From Onthophagus taurus (Eukaryota > Arthropoda > Insecta > Coleoptera > Scarabaeidae): DNA of 64,000 bases. Positions 47,670 to 60,300 of the stretch are shown here, piece after piece. The notes under the pieces are model-generated. The model was given only the letters and a program-made list of their open reading frames with translations. It did not search any database and was not told the origin of the DNA. A program made the translations under genes and the position numbers. The stretch spans positions 7,254,001-7,318,000 of the forward strand of contig NC_091967.1 in NCBI RefSeq assembly GCF_036711975.1, written 5' to 3'. Position 1 is the stretch's first letter; each line of letters opens with the position of its first letter.

Positions 47670-49539
47670 CTGAAACAGCACAAAATCAAAATTAGACTTT
47701 TGATACAACTTTCAAATTTACACTTCAAAATCGTAATATTCATAAAGAAATTTGTTTATAAACTCACTTTTTGCTACTTGCTATATTTAGCCATCGTTAC
47801 AAATCAACTTTTAGACCGTTTTGAGTGGCGATTTTGACGTGAAAAAGACCGAAAATGACGGTTCCTTTCAAGCCCTTATAGCATGGCTTACTATTTTTTT
47901 TATCAAATCTTATCAATAAAATCGGATAAGACGAGATATCACTTCGTTTTAAAAAAATAGAGTGGGTTGATGAAACATTTTAGATTAGAAGTATTATAAA
48001 AGTGGTACAGAAAAATCTCGAACAGTTGATGTAACAGCAGCATCATAAAAACTGCGTATAACAATTCAACTGTGTATTTTCTTATCTACTAAAACATAAT
48101 TGTTTAAAATGAATCAAAACTTACGTCAAGTTCTTTGAATTTTATTACTACACTTAATAATAAACAAACTCAACTCTCTTTTTTTAGTGTAAATAACATA
48201 AAATCAATAACCTCTTTGATTAATTAAGATGCAAAGTACAATCTTTCAAACTCACGTAACGCGTTAAAATGCATGAAACGAATCAACGAATATCCGCACT
48301 TATACTTAGGCATTTGAACAGTTTCTATTTTCAGGTTGTACAAAACGTACGCAAACGGAATAAGTGAATTCTCTCTCTTCTCGTTCATGTCCCGAGATAG
48401 TTTTCAAACCTCAAAGAAACCAAATATGTGTATTTTAAACCCAACCAAATAAGAACGTTTATAAAAGAAGAAATAATCTCCGACTTTCTAACGTCGTCGT
48501 TTGAAAACAATACCTAAGCAGTAAACAAGCCGTTCCCTTCTTGCATATATGATAAGTCCCGAGTGTTATTATATCTTAGGTGTTAATGCAAGCGAGTGAA
48601 AAACTTTCACGTTACACAAACGAAACCTAAAAAGATTTATTTAAAAAAAAAAAAGAGCAATTGCCTCGTAAACATTTTTTAAAAGCAAATAAATTTTCTA
48701 ACACGCGCACGCTCTCAATTCGAAGTTTTCTTCTAGTTGAGAAAGAAAAAACGGTGAAATTGGTTTTCTTAACCGACAGTAGCAAAGAGGTAGGGTCATG
48801 TTAATTGAAGAAAGCCGTAGAAAACTGGTTGTCAAGCTGTGTAAATATACCTAGATATACACACAGACAATTGACTATGAGTGTTAAATGTAACTTAAAT
48901 CACCTTTTATAAATTCGAAGATTCTTTAAATGCAAATGGGTTCTTAATGGTGGATAGAAACGAGTGAAAGTGGATTAACTTTATTAATAAGAGAGATTAA
49001 CGGAATTTAAATGCCTACATTAAGAAGTTAATTTATAAGAAATGTAGATTTTACTTTCAATTTTATTTTATTATTACTATATAAAGTGTGTACGGTAGAA
49101 ATTTAATTTAATTTTAACACTACATAAATTCAAAAAGAATCAGTTTCAGAAAGATAACACCACTTCAAGTTGCGGCATGAATACTATGGATTTCTTCTAT
49201 TACTTGGCGTTCATGGTATGCATCAAATTAAGAATTGCAGATAATAATGCAATGTTCTACAATTTACTACTAAAAGAGAATGTGCTGTTCTTGTTATGTG
49301 TGCCGATATTGTGTTGGTATATTTTCCAAAAAATGTGTGCTGGCTGTTGTAGATACCATCTGAAAGTGATGAATTAAACCAACATGACGCAACAATCAAT
49401 GTCAGAGGTTATCACCATGGATCAAAAGAGTTCGTTGACCTAGGTGTACTTCTTACTTGAGCACTAATCTTCACAGTGGTCAAATACGTGTATTAAATAC
49501 ATCAATTTATTGTTTCGGAGAAATTGTTTGCAGCATATA
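47670..49539. other. Upstream region of Mrj; no coding exon recognised
   Basis: The part next to 47670 is the intron behind the Mrj leader exon. Candidate promoter segments with more CpG are near 47815-47870 and 48270-48550, but I see no decisive element. The open frame at 49177-49377 has hydrophobic residues but no recognised family. Confidence 0.35.
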
Positions 49540-50110
49540 ATACTTTTCTAGCAATGTCTAACATCTGCAAACAATAACAAAGATGATCTAGTCATTAACC
49601 AGTCATTAAACAGTATCTAGTATTTTACTAGCAACATCTAGCATTTTGCTACAGTATTTAGCGTTTTGTCAGCAATATCTAGTTGTATCCAAACAGTATC
49701 TAACCTTCCAATAGCAGTGTCTATTATTCTAGAAGTAATTAGTCTTTCATTTGCAGCTACCAAACCCAGTGTCCTAGCAGCAGTATCTAGTTTTTAGGTA
49801 TCAATATCTAATCATCTGCAAACAGTATCTAATTTGTCGTTAGCAGTATATAGACATAATCTTCTGCAAACTATGTCTGGTATTCTATAAAGAAGATCTC
49901 ACTTTCCATTAGCTATATCTGGTCTTCTGCAAGCAATATCAAATCTTCCATTATAAGTACCTAAACTAGCTTTTTAGCAATCAATAACGGTATATAGACT
50001 CCCATCAGATATATGCAGTTTTCTCTCAACTGTATTGGGCTTCTAGAAAGAAAATCTAGTCATATATTAGCAACCTCTAATCTTTTATAAGTAATACCTC
50101 ATCTTCTATT
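49540..50110. repeat. Degenerate tandem repeat built on an (a)gcagtatctagt-like unit
   Basis: Words such as aacagtatctagtattttac, agcaacatctagcattttgc, agcaatatctagttgtatcc, aacagtatctaaccttccaa and aacagtatctaatttgtcgt follow each other about every 26-30 bases for over 500 bases, often joined by tcttctgcaa. The unit is degenerate, so this is an old tandem array. No coding function. Confidence 0.65.
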
Positions 50111-53100
50111 GCTTAAACCTTCGGACTCCACTGGTCTCATGGCCTTAAATCACTATGATAAGAAGGATATCTAATAATTCGTCAAGCTGGCCAGACGGCT
50201 TGACGAATGCTTTCATTCAACCGCTCCTAAGAGTACTAACGACAACAGAGATGCACGACTGGTGCGGGGATCAACGACTTAACGTCATCTCCGAAGGACG
50301 GAATCAATCTCAATGCACTATCATAATCACTTCTCTTTGTGTTTGTAGAAAAAAAGGTTTAAAAAATGTGTGAAGTGATTATTTTAAATATATTGGTCAT
50401 TATTGTGGGTGGATCATTACCGTTGACACTTAAAAGAATTAAATATTTTCATAAAAACACAACATTTTTCAATAGATCATATTTTAATTTTCTCTTCCCA
50501 CATTCATAAACTCATCTCCAAAACGCACACCTCCCGCCGCTCAATACCGAATAGAGTATGACTCACGAAAGCGTGGGACACCCGTTTACCTTTGTACAAA
50601 TCCTTTTCTCTCTCCACCAACATCAACAACTTACAACGACGGCCGCAGGTGCCGTTTGAACCGTAACATAAAATTTCGCGAAGATTCCGAAAACCTACAC
50701 AAACCTCATTTCGATTTCTGCCCGAAAAAAAAAACTAAATAATGACGCATATCGCCAGACGACAAAGCACAAGAAAATCCACCAAGAAATCTGAGTCAAC
50801 ACTTCTTTCCGTATTAAGTAAATTTTTTTTTGTACGTTTTCAAAATTTTTCTCTTTGTAATATATTTCTAGGAAGAAGATCGCATTGTCTAAGTTTATTG
50901 ACATGATTTAACTTTCAGTATGTAAGTGTATTTTTAATTTAAATAGTTGCAATGTCGGTGGTCGGGTTTCTTACGTAAATAAATTTACGATATCTAGGAA
51001 ATAATCGTCAATGAATCGTAAAACAAAAAAATGTCGATGTCTTAACACATTCACGTTGTGTTAGTCATTTTGTTGTGCTTTCGAAATTGCTTTTATAAGC
51101 TTGACTATCGTAATTACTCGACACGCAAGTCGATCTGGATGTTGTTACGGTAAATAGAATAAGAAGAATGCGTTTTGCAATAATTTGAATTGATAATCTT
51201 GCTCAAGAATAATTAATAATCATAACTCAACAAAGAAATATTTTTAATCATATAATATCCTGCTTGCATTTTCTTCTTCACCTAAAGCGTACTAAGTGAA
51301 ATGTTTTATTAAAAATGCTATACAAAGAAGACCAGAGACCAAGCGCTCTTAAGTACCTACAACGAAGAACCAAGATTACACAGGTTGTCGTTCAGTTCAA
51401 GGTCAACTTGCAGCGAAAGCAAGAGCTCTTTTCAAGAGTCTCTCACTACTAGCAGCAATGTAATAGGAGGAAACTCTTACGTTACGAGGCCGTCAAAATA
51501 TCCGTTATTGCGCCGGCCAGCCGGCCGCAGTGCGACATCGTCTGTTATTATCCGTACAAGAAGAAAACCGAAAGTGTCTCCGGAATTTGCATGTTTCTTT
51601 TTTCTTTTTTTTTACGCAATACCTTGACCCGACATTTTTTATCTAATTGTGTACGAATGAATAACAGACCGGTCTCAGCTCTCCAAATTACGTAATCGGT
51701 TTTGAATGGTTGATGTCGGATTGGGAAAATGGCAAAACGTGCGAAATCTCGATATGTGTCTTACATAAGAATGAATATTATATTAATAAGTGGGTTGGAA
51801 TTCTTTTTTCTTTTCGTTCTGTTTTAATTGAGTTAAAAAGATAGAAACATGTAGAATTACATCTTTTCAATCTGTATCATTAAAATTTCTCAGTTATAAG
51901 CAGAAAGGTTCAAACCAAGTTGCTACATACTTTATACGATAGATGTCTACCACATATACATGCAGACTCATGAGTCGGATTTCAGACCATTGACACTTTC
52001 ACTGGAATCAACTGAAACTGAATCAAGCTCCTCTAACGAATCTAACTCAAATCTGTTACACCTCCTTGAATATAACCACGTCTAGGGTTATGGCAACGAA
52101 ACTGAATAGCTCCAACTCCCCAGAAGGACTTCTTAGAGTTCATGCTCATTTCTAAGAATCTAATGACAATCATTCCACTGATGGAGGTAACCTTTCAAGT
52201 GGTTAAGTAGACTACTACATAGTCTAGACTAGCACATAGATCAAAAAATGAGAGTCCATTAATTACCTTTAAGGGAATGGTTTACTGATGATAGTCAGTA
52301 TCAGTTCATCATCTTGTAGAACATTTAACGAAATTTTTGGATCCATGATTTCCTTAGAACCAGATCGAACGGTTGATGCTTCTACAGATGCAGTAACACG
52401 AGATATTAAAAATCGCAAATTTAACAAAAGAATCAAACCAACCTCAATTCTTGGTCAGGAAAAAAATCTATTAAGTCATAATAATATAATTAAAAACCAT
52501 TAATACTTTCCACTCAAAACGGAATTATGTGTTATTCTTTTGAATGACAAAAAATGTTTTCGATTTTGTAGTACATAGCTCAAAGATACTATTATCTTTG
52601 GCGTTAAACCTAACGAGCCAGCTTATTTTAGAGCCAATGAATAATAATTCGGAATGAGTTAAACGCATGAATCGACCAAACATCTTTATCTGAGGTGATC
52701 GTTAAAGTTTTTGATACTTTTCCAAAAACTATTTTGGCCAATTTCTTTCTCCCATTTCTTTCTATCCAATTCTTCTCCAATTATACAATTAAATTCAATT
52801 AAACGTTTCCATTTCAATAAATTATTCGTTTTACTTAAAATCAATACAACCGAATGCTCACGTGACCTCGTGTTAACCACTCGGAGAACAGTGTACGCAA
52901 GAGGGCACCGATCTTGTTGTCATTGTCCAACAATCTCCATGCAAACTGTTTCCGTGCTGTTATCGACCTCAACCGTGGGGCTGTGCGCGCTGTTATCATG
53001 TTACGCTGTTACTTAGCGAATTAGAGCGAAAACACCATCTGGCGGTTTGTTAACCGATTACGTACAACATACAACAATTTTCTTGTAGCTCGTTTTTCCG

Positions 53101-54790
53101 TCTATAATCTAAAGAACTTTTGAGTCACGACGCCGACGTACACACAGCTGATTTTCTAGGAAGATTATTATTATCTTTCACCTCGAGAACGGTTTCATTC
53201 AGATTTCCTTTCGATTTATACTCGAGAACGTAATCCACCGTGTCACTATTATAATTAGAATTAAATATAGTAACGTGATCCCGTAGGCGTCACGGATTTA
53301 ATGCAACGTTTTAACGTATTTTGTTTCTTATTGATTTGTGAAATTCTTCCTTGAAACTGATTGTAACAGATAACTTCCTGTCAATATGATTCATAACAGA
53401 AAAGTCACGGTTAATCGGAAATTTACTTAAATATTTCACAACAGTGAGTAAATTTTGTATACTTGTTGATAAAATTATCGAAATGATAAATGAAAAATTG
53501 ATGATGTGAAGTAGAGTAACAATTTCATTGATAAAAAGTAGTTGGTTGTAATTAAGTATGAAGAATCCGATAGCAGCCGGAGGCAACCTTTGCAATTCTA
53601 TGCCACTCCCAAGAGAGTAGTTCTGTCAAGTTGATTTATAATCATTCCAATGAGTGACCACTTTATACATGTCCCGTTAATTAAATTAAGTTTAAAGTAT
53701 TTAAGTTCGTAGGGGTGACCTAAAACAATTCAAAAATACAATGGATTATTACGTCGAAAATAATATAGATAAAAAAAACCGTTTGCAAATAAAACCGGAA
53801 TAAACTCCTGACAAAACTTTAATAATCAAGTTAAATATCCTCACACGTGCGTCAATTCGGCAACAACTACGTAAAGTACAGTCAACTATTTTGGCAAGTT
53901 AGTCCTCCCTGCAAAAGTTCAAAATAACCGGCAGAGTAGTTTGGCACAACCTGTATGACGTCGACAAAGTGTGGAGAACTTGGTACCCAATTGTGTCATA
54001 CTTTCCGTAATGTAATCTAATTTTATCTAATTTAAAAGTTCTTGTTTCGCTATTATTTTATGTGTTGTAGAACAAAGTTAATCTCGATAATGGAACACTC
54101 AGACGTAAACTAATCAAAATATCGGAGAAGGTTAAACGAAGAGGATGAGTATATTGAAAGAAAAAAAATGCAGACGCTTAATAAGGTTAAATCACGCGAT
54201 GTCCTTATAAGCAATTTTAAAATAAATTGCACCGGATGGCGGTACTTCTATATTGAAACAATTATTGTTTGTAATAAGCTCGCAGTTTAAACGTTCATTA
54301 TTGAGTATAACGAACACACACCCTTCGAACAACCAGACGGTCAGCTATTTTTATGATTATACTAAAACAGATTTCTTTGAAAACAAGTCAAAAGAAAGTG
54401 GCAATTATCAAAAATAAAAATATTTTTTCAGCGCTTAAAATTGAAGTAACCATGACAACTATCTCCTAGATAGTTTATCAGGATACTAAAAAAAACAATT
54501 TCGATAATTATAATTTAAATATTTGTAACTAGGATGATAACACGGTTGATAAAATATACAAAGAATCCATTTTTTCTATACTTTAACACCTACTTACTAT
54601 ACAGTAGTCCATAAATCGAAATCGCATAAATTGAAGTATTGAATTATATGGTATTATTTTATTAGTGATACGAAATGAATACACTATTGTTTATATAGTA
54701 AAAACAAAGATTGTTATATTTAGTTCTCAGCTGCATTGTCGCAAAATATAGAAAATTAATAAATTTGGAGCTGATTTGCAGTTTAAACAT
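50111..54790. other. Intergenic; no gene recognised
   Basis: ORFs in this stretch are short and show no known domain. GC-richer pockets lie near 50500-50700, 51370-51560 and 52860-53040. They may be regulatory or untranslated exons of a gene outside the window. No repeat family is identified. Confidence 0.3.
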
Positions 54791-55170
54791 ACATCTAGTA
54801 TAAAAAGTCTGTAATTTTGCGCTTTTTTGATTCATTTTGAAGTGTCTGTTGCAAAAGTTTCTGTGGTGTTAAGGCATTATAGATCTCATGATGTGCCTTT
54901 AAACTTCGTTGCGTTATAGGATCCTTTTCTATCAACATATTTGCTTTGAGAGTTAACATAACTGGAAAATCGTTTTCGTTATTTTCATTCATGATTATCA
55001 TCAATTACTAAATTTTCCAGCTCCTCCTGTGTCAATTTAGAATCATTTGACCCAAGTAGCTTTTCAATATCTGACAGTTGAATGTCACTAAAACCATCTT
55101 TCGGTAACGATCGCCCTAAAGCTATTGTAGCTTGAATGTCGTTCTGCAAATTCTCATCAACACTTGCCTA
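54791..55170 (-). pseudogene. Probable pogo/Tigger-like transposase C-terminal relic
   Basis: On the minus strand a piece near 55168-55015 reads VDENLQNDIQATIALGRSLP, then FSDIQLSDIEKLLGS and LTQEELENLVIDD. A second piece in another frame (55004-54795) ends LQQTLQNESKKRKITDFLY. The order acidic LTxEEL block, then a charged helix ending in a KITDFF-like tail, fits the C terminus of pogo/Tigger (jerky-like) transposases. The DDE core is not visible. The frame change shows it is dead. The family assignment rests on this pattern alone. Confidence 0.4.
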
Positions 55171-55195
55171 TTGGACGGGTTTTGCCGTGCTAGGT

Positions 55196-55362
55196 AGCGC
55201 TTAAACTAGAACTAATACTAGAACGAGAATCATTTGGGTTTAGCCGTCTTGAAAGACGTGCGGCTAAATCCGAATGTTTGTAGGTCTGGTGTTAGTTCTA
55301 GTTTTAATTGTTATTTAGCGTTAGATTGTGGTATATTTTTATTGAACGAAAAGTAGAACTCA
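55196..55362. repeat. Dispersed palindromic repeat family, copy 7 (full inverted repeat)
   Basis: Both arms are clear: ttaaactagaactaatacta, then catttgggtttagccgtctt, gaaagacgtgcggctaaatc, then cgaatgtttgtaggtctggt and gttagttctagttttaattg. The centre is the small palindrome gtcttgaaagac. The tail ttgtggtatatttttattga is also found in copies 1 and 5. It lies next to the pogo/Tigger-like relic. Confidence 0.75.
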
Positions 55363-57109
55363 GAGTTATCATAAGGACGTCACCTTTCCAAGCAAAACTT
55401 TTCCTTTGCAAAACTACCCAATGCCTGTGCTATTAAGCTATGTTGCATTTTATGTGGGACAGTGCAAGTGCATAGTAGTTTCGTAACTATGGTTACTGCA
55501 TTCATATATTGCGAGTTATATGAAATTCCTGGTATATGTATATAAATAAGAGAAAAGGCGAATACTTACAAATTTTCTAATATGTAAACATACAATAATA
55601 ACCACCATACCGCATTTGAAAACAAGATCAATAAACACCAGGTTCAAAGCTAACGAAAAACTGAGCAAAACACGTGTTTAAATTTACAATGAACAATGCA
55701 GTTGTTTTCTGTAACCTAAAAATATAAATAAGTCGAGTAGGCCTAGAATCGAACCCATTATGGGTTATTAAACTATCAAGGTTGCTTTCAACACCTCTTA
55801 CAATTTAATACTACTACTTACAATTAATATTTTTTTATACCAACAAATATCACCCTACGCTCTTTTCTTATTATTTTTATATTTTTAATTTTTTTCTCGA
55901 AACCACCACAACCTTGGGCGCTATTTATAGCACACGCGTCGAATAAAAACCGTTATCGATTCAAAAAAACAGACCACTCAATCCAAAATTAAATAAAAAT
56001 TGAGCTAAATTAAACGTTATAAAAAGAAGATAATCAGCCATTTTTATTAACTGATTTTTTGAGGTTATCTTTTTACATAGCAACCACTTACCCTTGTCGT
56101 TGTTGTTTTCTTATTAAATCTTGTAACGAATGTTTCAATTATCTAAACTATACTAAAACGAGAGCACATTTTGCGAATAAGAATGCACAAAACGACATAA
56201 AAACGGTCAGGTTTATTGTTGTATTCGACCGCGGTGAATCTATTCTACCGACCGGATGTTCTGTGTGCACATACCACGACTGCGCACGATCGACTAAACG
56301 TATTGAATAAACTCGAAGGCTAACATTGACGCACAGAGGGCGTTATTGGAATGGACGGCGAGGTGGTGGGAGAAGAGGGTTATCGCGTTTCGCAAGCGGA
56401 TTGGTCCGTTTTGAAAGCCGCTAACTTCAAACTGTTTGTTTGAAATTTTTACGCGCGCTTCATTTACAAACAATAATCGCTTCGTGATGATGAAGACACT
56501 TCCTGTTTGCATTTTTAAGTTATTTAAATTACGCTTTGTCGATCTAACTAACGTAAGATTATTATCTTTTATTTTGGCGCGTTTAATTAATTTTTTAAAT
56601 ACCATCATTTCTAATTTTGCTTTCTAAGAAGAAATCAGAATCATAAACTTCGACATCCGCTTTCCCAAGATCCCAATAATCGAGTGCACTTAATAGCTGC
56701 GGTATAGAACTTACGGGAATATGGAACCGACATTTCGAAAGTAATTATCGATTCGTAAAGGATGATGAGAGTGGACGCCGAAACAAAAGCCAATTGGCGC
56801 GCCCCTCGGCCAGGTTAATTAGTTGATTTCTCTTCGTCGCGTTTCTGTCACACACCGGATGATCACCGTGAACATGTATACGAGGAAATTTCTTTTCTTT
56901 TCATGGGGCTCTTAAACATTGCAGTGTCGTTGCACAAATTATCGGCTCATTGTTAGGTTAAAACACTTACACGGCAATAAGCTAAGTGCTTTTAAACCAC
57001 TTTCTATCTATTTGCAATGAATGAGCCAGCGACCATTAATTTTACCATTACTTTAAATTAAATTAACAGAAAGTAGACGGTATACTCTTACAATCTTCTA
57101 GGGCTTGTA
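55363..57109. other. Intergenic; no gene recognised
   Basis: No supported exon. Bases 56200-56460 and 56650-56870 are richer in CpG than the background and could be regulatory. The minus-strand open frame at 56608-56294 shows no known domain. Confidence 0.3.
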
Positions 57110-57394
57110 GATGGGACTGAGTAGACAATATTTTGCGACCATTTTTACAAGTAATAGGTATGGATGTAGTTGTTGTTCATGCAGAACATTCATGCATTCA
57201 GTATAGCCTCTTCCAATTCGGGAATGCGGCATCTCCTTGGAGCATCACATTCATTCCTGCAGGCGGGGAAGGTACCTCCTTCTGGAAGCAATTGTGGCGA
57301 AAAGGGTATGCGACGAGTAGCTCTTCCATTACCTCGAGCTTCGCTTGTTGGATATCTCAAGCTAATCTCTATCAATCTGCTTGATGGAATATAG
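57110..57394 (-). pseudogene. DUF4817-type transposase N-terminal relic
   Basis: The minus strand reads EISLRYPTSEARGNG, then RRIPFSPQLLPEGGTFPACR, then NECDAPRRCRIPELEEAILN followed by a stop, and NVLHEQQLHPYLL in another frame. The block 'RRxRTPELEExILNAV…VWRVLxExxLHPYHLQ' is the second helix-turn-helix of the same transposase family that is found inside the FBXW7 intron. Stops and frame changes show decay. Confidence 0.6.
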
Positions 57395-60300
57395 TGCTCC
57401 GTCGAATTGCTACAAAAAAACTATACAGTGAATGTTGTGTTATTTCGAACTACCAACCTAACAAAACCGATTTTCCTAATTTAAAAATGACTCTTACAAG
57501 TGCTTTTGGCACATTCAAGCAATATAACGTTAATAAACGTTCTTAATGAATTTCAAAAGTGGCAGGACTTTAAAGTACCGATGGCAATTGAAGGGTTAAA
57601 ATTATTCTCTCTTATATACGACAAGCCTAATAGTGTCATAGTGACCGCCACCTTTGGGAGATAAACTATGACAATATTAATGCATTTTTGGGTTATAAAC
57701 TGTAAACTTTTCAGGGCATTGACAAAAAAGCTTCTTACTACAAGTTGTAGATTACTGCCATGATATTATTATTGACTGTGTTTTTAATGTACAGTCCAAC
57801 TAGGTACTAGAAGTTGCATCGATGATAGTAAATGAGAGGCCTAAAATGTGAAACTTTCTCATTACTCAATAAATTGTACTAGGTATCTGAAAATAATATC
57901 TTTTAACGAATTAAATGCGGTTGCTGGGTTTAAAGATTCAACACCGATTGTTAGCAATGTAATCTCTGATAATAAATTTATATTATAATAATAATTTATT
58001 ATTACTATCATTAATAATTTTCTATGTGTATTTATAAAACCAACATAAATCATGACTCATTTTGGAAAGGAACACATTTTTAATAAACTTTTGAAATGAA
58101 TAAGAGATACATAAACACACCTGGTTATTACGTTATGGTGGTTGGGTTCAAAACCCGCATACGGTCTTACTCTATCCGCCTATGTAACGATACCTATATG
58201 AAAACGACGAGGGGAATGAAAAAGAGACTCTCTGTTGCAACGTTTCAGAGTTGCATAAAGCGCATAATTTGCGGCGCGACGGTTAGAAACCGGGAAAGTA
58301 CGTTTTTTTAATAATTGACCGCGACGTCTCTGTATGTAAGAATAAGAAAATTGCAACATTATAAGCCGCAATTATAAACGATTATAATCGTTTTGAATGT
58401 ATTATTGTCTTGAATGTCGCGACCGCGGTGGGAAAGGCTTTTGTTAGGTTTCCAAAAGGTAAAATCATCATCGTCGACGGAAAGAGACGTATGAGGTTGC
58501 GGTGTTGGCCAGTTGGCAAAGGAAAAAGTTCTCCTGGGTTCGTTGCTTCTGGTTCCCGAGCGCTATTTTTACTAACGCCACCGTCCAAGGTCATTATCAG
58601 AATTTTACGGGTTTATATCGTTGATAGAGTTCTTGGAATAAATTCGATATGTATTTTTTGTTAATAAACAAGGCTATGACTTTGGGACATGGCGTTTTAG
58701 TTTTATATAAAAATAGATACATAATGTGAATTATAGATAAATATTTTTGGAGATACCTAGGTGTAGCTATCGTTTAAAATAAACTCATACACAATTCATT
58801 TGTCATGAATATTTTGGAATATATTTTTGAAAATCAATTTGTTTTGGACGAGTACGAAACTATTTAATCTTCTAAACCAAACAGTGTTGATTCCAGAATA
58901 TTCTGTTTCTATCTCTATCGATTTGTTCTAATAACAGTGCGATGGAACCAGGATTTTTCGAAATGGTCTGATATGTTATCTCATATGCAGAAAATGAAAT
59001 CCATAAAACTACACTTAATGTATGAATTGGATGCTTACAATTCACATCATAGTGAAGGTACATTTTCAGCATCACCAGGACAATGAAAAGTTTTTAGGTC
59101 GAATTTTCCAGCAGCGTGGTCAAATGAATTCGAAAACACAATACAATCTAATCTAGATAAATAATATAACCTAACCTAACTCTTCAATCCCAACATAACA
59201 TTTAACATCAATACTTTTACATTTAACTTAAACCGTTTAATTTTATTTCTATACTTGAAAATTACTTTATTCAATTTCCAAACCACACCATGTTATAATA
59301 AAATATTACTCGAAAAACGGCGTGTAAATCCATTTCGATTCGCTCCACAAAACATTGAGAATATGTCCGTTAATTTTCCGCACGTTTCCTGCTCTTTCAA
59401 GTCCATTTCGATTCGTTTCGTAAACGATTTCCGTTTTAATCCGACAAGTTATTCGAATTAACAAATTTGATTTTTTTAATAACCCAAATTGATATCTTAT
59501 TTTGCAAAAAAATTAAAATTTAAAATGAATTTTAATCCTCTGGGATGGATGATGAAATTAACGATATACGATGAAAGTAGGTTTCTTTCCGTTCGAGTGA
59601 AAAGTACTCGTTAAAATGGTGATTTTACGAGTGGTAATTTGTAATTTGCAAAATCGAAACATCAATTAAACGAGTAAATTAGAAAAATTAACGTAACTGT
59701 TTTAATGTATTTTATAAATCCTAAAAAGGATATTTCAATTAATTAAGTTTGATGGTGGAAATTAAATTTTTTGAAAGAAATCTTATGAAGTTAAAATATA
59801 AAGTTGTATTGCCAACGTACTTTTTTAAGGCTGAGGAATGCGACTACATACCACAATGGATAACACGTAACCGTGTTATCGTTGCAGTACGTCAACATAG
59901 TTAGGTTAAGAATTTATTAAGTTGATTACCACCGCAATAACAAACATAATAATAACAAAAATAAAGTTTATATATTCTTAAAAAAAATTTTTTTTCGTTT
60001 TTATTTCTTTATTGCTTAAGGCAAAGAATGTTTCGTATATGGAAAGAGAAATCTCTTTCAATCTGCTGGTTGTTAATTAGAGGCAACCGATAGAAGGCAC
60101 GGCTCGATTTAAAAGAAACCCATTGATAGAAATCGTTAAAGGTAGATAAGCCGTGAGAGATTGGGATCGGTTTAACGAAGACGTTTTAGTAGACCGAGCA
60201 GACCTAAATACTATCGCGAATATAATAGTGCGATATCTCGTCGGCATTTTACGCCCGAGACAGTTTATAACGGAACTTAAGTGTGTTTGGCTCTTGGCCA

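Noticed and set aside
55741-55800. tRNA-like B box (GGGTTCGATTC on the minus strand)
   Set aside because: No matching acceptor stem, D arm or anticodon arm can be folded around it.
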